Positions 23,149-24,399 of a stretch of DNA of 24,399 bases are shown one piece after another. Both the position numbers and the translations under genes were made by a program. Source of the stretch: an uncultured Ignavibacteriota bacterium (GTDB lineage: Bacteria > Bacteroidota > Ignavibacteria > Tepidaquicellales > Tepidaquicellaceae); NCBI GenBank assembly GCA_937959065.1, contig CALGOI010000245.1, positions 1-24,399 on the forward strand, in the 5' to 3' direction. How positions within the stretch are numbered: the first letter of the stretch is position 1; every line of letters begins with the position of its first letter. A model generated the notes under the pieces. The model had not been told where the DNA came from. It searched no databases and saw only the letters and a list, made by a program, of their open reading frames with translations.

Positions 23149-23177
23149 AAAAAACCGCCCTTTTAATTAAAGGCCGG
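23149..23177 (-). terminator. Intrinsic terminator of the NhaC gene
   Basis: On the minus strand CCG-G-CCTTT pairs with AAAGG-G-CGG around an AATTA loop with one internal mismatch, followed by six T (complement of 23149-23154). It lies about 47 bases past the antiporter stop. Confidence 0.75.
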
Positions 23178-23223
23178 ATTTTATAAAATAAGTAACTGTA
23201 ATTTACTTTCGCTCTTTAAGATA

Positions 23224-24399
23224 CTATACAAACAATACCGTCACCGCAGTCCAAAGAATAGCGGCTAATACAGCGGCAAATGTCGCCTGCGGGATCTGGG
23301 TTTTAACGTGGTCCATAAGGTCAGCGCCTGTACACATCGAGCTGAGCACGGTGGTATCAGATATCGGTGAGCACTGGTCTCCATACACGCTTCCATCCAT
23401 AACGGCAGCGAAGCATATCATCATGTAAAGTTCGGGATGGGCGACACCCTGCGCATTAGCAACAGCCCAAGCGAGAGGCATTGCAAGCGGGAACGCAACA
23501 GCATAAGTTCCCCAGCTGGTACCCGTGCTGAATGCTATGGTCATTGTGATTACCTGCAATAGAACAGGCAGCACCCAGAAGGGCAGTGTAGAGCCGAGGA
23601 GTTCGACCATGTATGTACCGCCGCCGGTTTCGTTGCTCATTACACCTATCACAATAGCCAACATAAGAATAACCGAGCCGCCTACGACACCTTTTAAGCC
23701 GTCGACTACACCGGTCATTGCATCGGTTAAACGCATCCCCCGGATAAGAGCGGTAAATATCGCGACGAGCAGTGCTATTCCAAAGGCTATTCGGATCTGC
23801 GGCGAGCCGTCGGTAATGAAAGTACCGATAGCAATAAAGATAATAAGCCCTAAAGGTATGAAAAATTCCCAGACGTTCGGTTTGTAACCCGGCGGTACTT
23901 TTTCCATGTGAAGTTCTTTAGCGCTGAGCGGCTGCGCGTCCGGTTCGTCGAGTTCACCTGTAGTTCTTGCTCGCATAATGGCAGCCCGCATTTTCTTACC
24001 AAGGAAAACGGGTTTTTCGATGCTGAGAAGGAATGTTCCCGCGATGGCGAAGATAGCATAAAAGCAGAGCGGGATGGACTTAAAGAAAAAGGCGATACGG
24101 TCGCTTTCCGTTAACAGGAAAGGAACCCCTGCTACAAAAATAAACGCCTGCACATACCCCGGCCATGCATTGAAAGCAAGCAAAGATGCGACTGGTGAAG
24201 CAGTTGAATCTACTATGTATGAAAGCTCCTCGTGGCTGACACGTTGTTTATCTGCAATAGGTTTAACGGTGGTACCCACAAGCACAGTACTTACGGTACC
24301 TCCCTGGAAGAACACGACACCAAGCAGCCATGAAACCAGCTTTGCCGATTTAGGTCCTTTAACGAAGTGCTTCGTGACCATTGTCGCAAATGCCTGTGA
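23224..24399 (-). CDS. NhaC-family Na+/H+ antiporter, C-terminal part
   Basis: About 391 residues, with the frame open through the right edge (SQAFATMVTKHF reads continuously), so the N-terminus lies outside the window. About ten membrane segments are visible. FFQGGTVSTVLVGTTVKPI near the visible N-terminus, FSTGTSWGTYAVAFPLAMPLA, and AVMDGSVYGDQCSPISDTTVLSS near the C-terminus are blocks of NhaC-type transporters and their relatives. A soluble loop (roughly 125-165 of the visible part) lies between membrane halves. It should exchange Na+ or an organic cation/amine for protons. Members of this superfamily also include malate/lactate and tetracycline-like exchangers, so substrate is not certain. 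A terminator follows. Confidence 0.85.
   Translation of the reverse strand, partial: SQAFATMVTKHFVKGPKSAKLVSWLLGVVFFQGGTVSTVLVGTTVKPIADKQRVSHEELSYIVDSTASPVASLLAFNAWPGYVQAFIFVAGVPFLLTESDRIAFFFKSIPLCFYAIFAIAGTFLLSIEKPVFLGKKMRAAIMRARTTGELDEPDAQPLSAKELHMEKVPPGYKPNVWEFFIPLGLIIFIAIGTFITDGSPQIRIAFGIALLVAIFTALIRGMRLTDAMTGVVDGLKGVVGGSVILMLAIVIGVMSNETGGGTYMVELLGSTLPFWVLPVLLQVITMTIAFSTGTSWGTYAVAFPLAMPLAWAVANAQGVAHPELYMMICFAAVMDGSVYGDQCSPISDTTVLSSMCTGADLMDHVKTQIPQATFAAVLAAILWTAVTVLFV

Larger units (their letters stand above)
22528..23223. other. 696-base spacer without a supported gene
   Basis: AT-rich spacer between the YCF48 gene and the NhaC terminator. It holds three kinds of short repeat (22681-22715, 22802-22835, 22957-22996) and an unconvincing 61-codon frame at 22938-23123 with no Shine-Dalgarno sequence. 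The promoter of the YCF48 gene should lie in its first 150 bases, but no clear element is seen. Confidence 0.7.

Overview
The window reads as ordinary chromosome from a member of the FCB group, most probably Ignavibacteria. The best marker is the C-terminal tail of the YCF48-repeat protein at 21271-22527, a type IX secretion sorting domain with the NYPNPFNPTT motif common in Ignavibacteria and relatives. Many lipoproteins, TPR and thioredoxin-fold exported proteins, AT-rich spacers and families of short intergenic repeats fit this. The assignment is inferred from motifs, not from a search. I see no CRISPR array, transposase, integrase or rRNA.

Layout. 1-600: the N-terminus of an oxalate decarboxylase leaving the left edge and a SpoIIAA-like protein. 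600-1070: a gene-poor stretch with a good tRNA-Pro(CGG) flanked by tRNA-like debris, hairpins and 9-base repeats. 1072-2516: nucleotidyltransferase plus a three-Fe-S-site CDGSH protein, overlapping by one base. 2692-6628: exported 5'-nucleotidase, YggX, a membrane-anchored SpoIIE-type phosphatase and PurE. 6629-7868: two lipoproteins in tandem. 8014-11055: a large TPR-like protein and an exported thioredoxin/TPR protein, with a terminator between.

11283-17585 is the metabolic core: kynurenine 3-monooxygenase, kynureninase, a cyclase-family protein (probable formylkynurenine hydrolase), ACMS decarboxylase and 3-hydroxyanthranilate 3,4-dioxygenase, all on the minus strand. Together they would take N-formylkynurenine to 2-aminomuconate semialdehyde, releasing alanine at the kynureninase step. 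ACMSD implies catabolism more than NAD synthesis. Tryptophan 2,3-dioxygenase and the steps after ACMSD are not in the window. A lipoprotein peroxiredoxin and a 36-residue membrane protein lie inside the cluster on the opposite strand. The small gene has a sigma-54-like promoter in front and a terminator behind, and that terminator overlaps the 3' end of kynU.

17684-19385 is a minus-strand membrane operon (2TM protein, rhomboid protease, sphingomyelin-synthase-type PAP2 phosphatase). It is followed by a zinc-ribbon protein, a TlpA-like thioredoxin, the secreted YCF48 protein, a 0.7 kb repeat-bearing spacer and an NhaC antiporter running off the right edge.

No gene cluster here looks like a wholly unknown system. 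The items most worth a second look are the 36-aa gene inside the kynurenine cluster, the tRNA-Pro-derived debris, and the altered metal motif of the putative formamidase.
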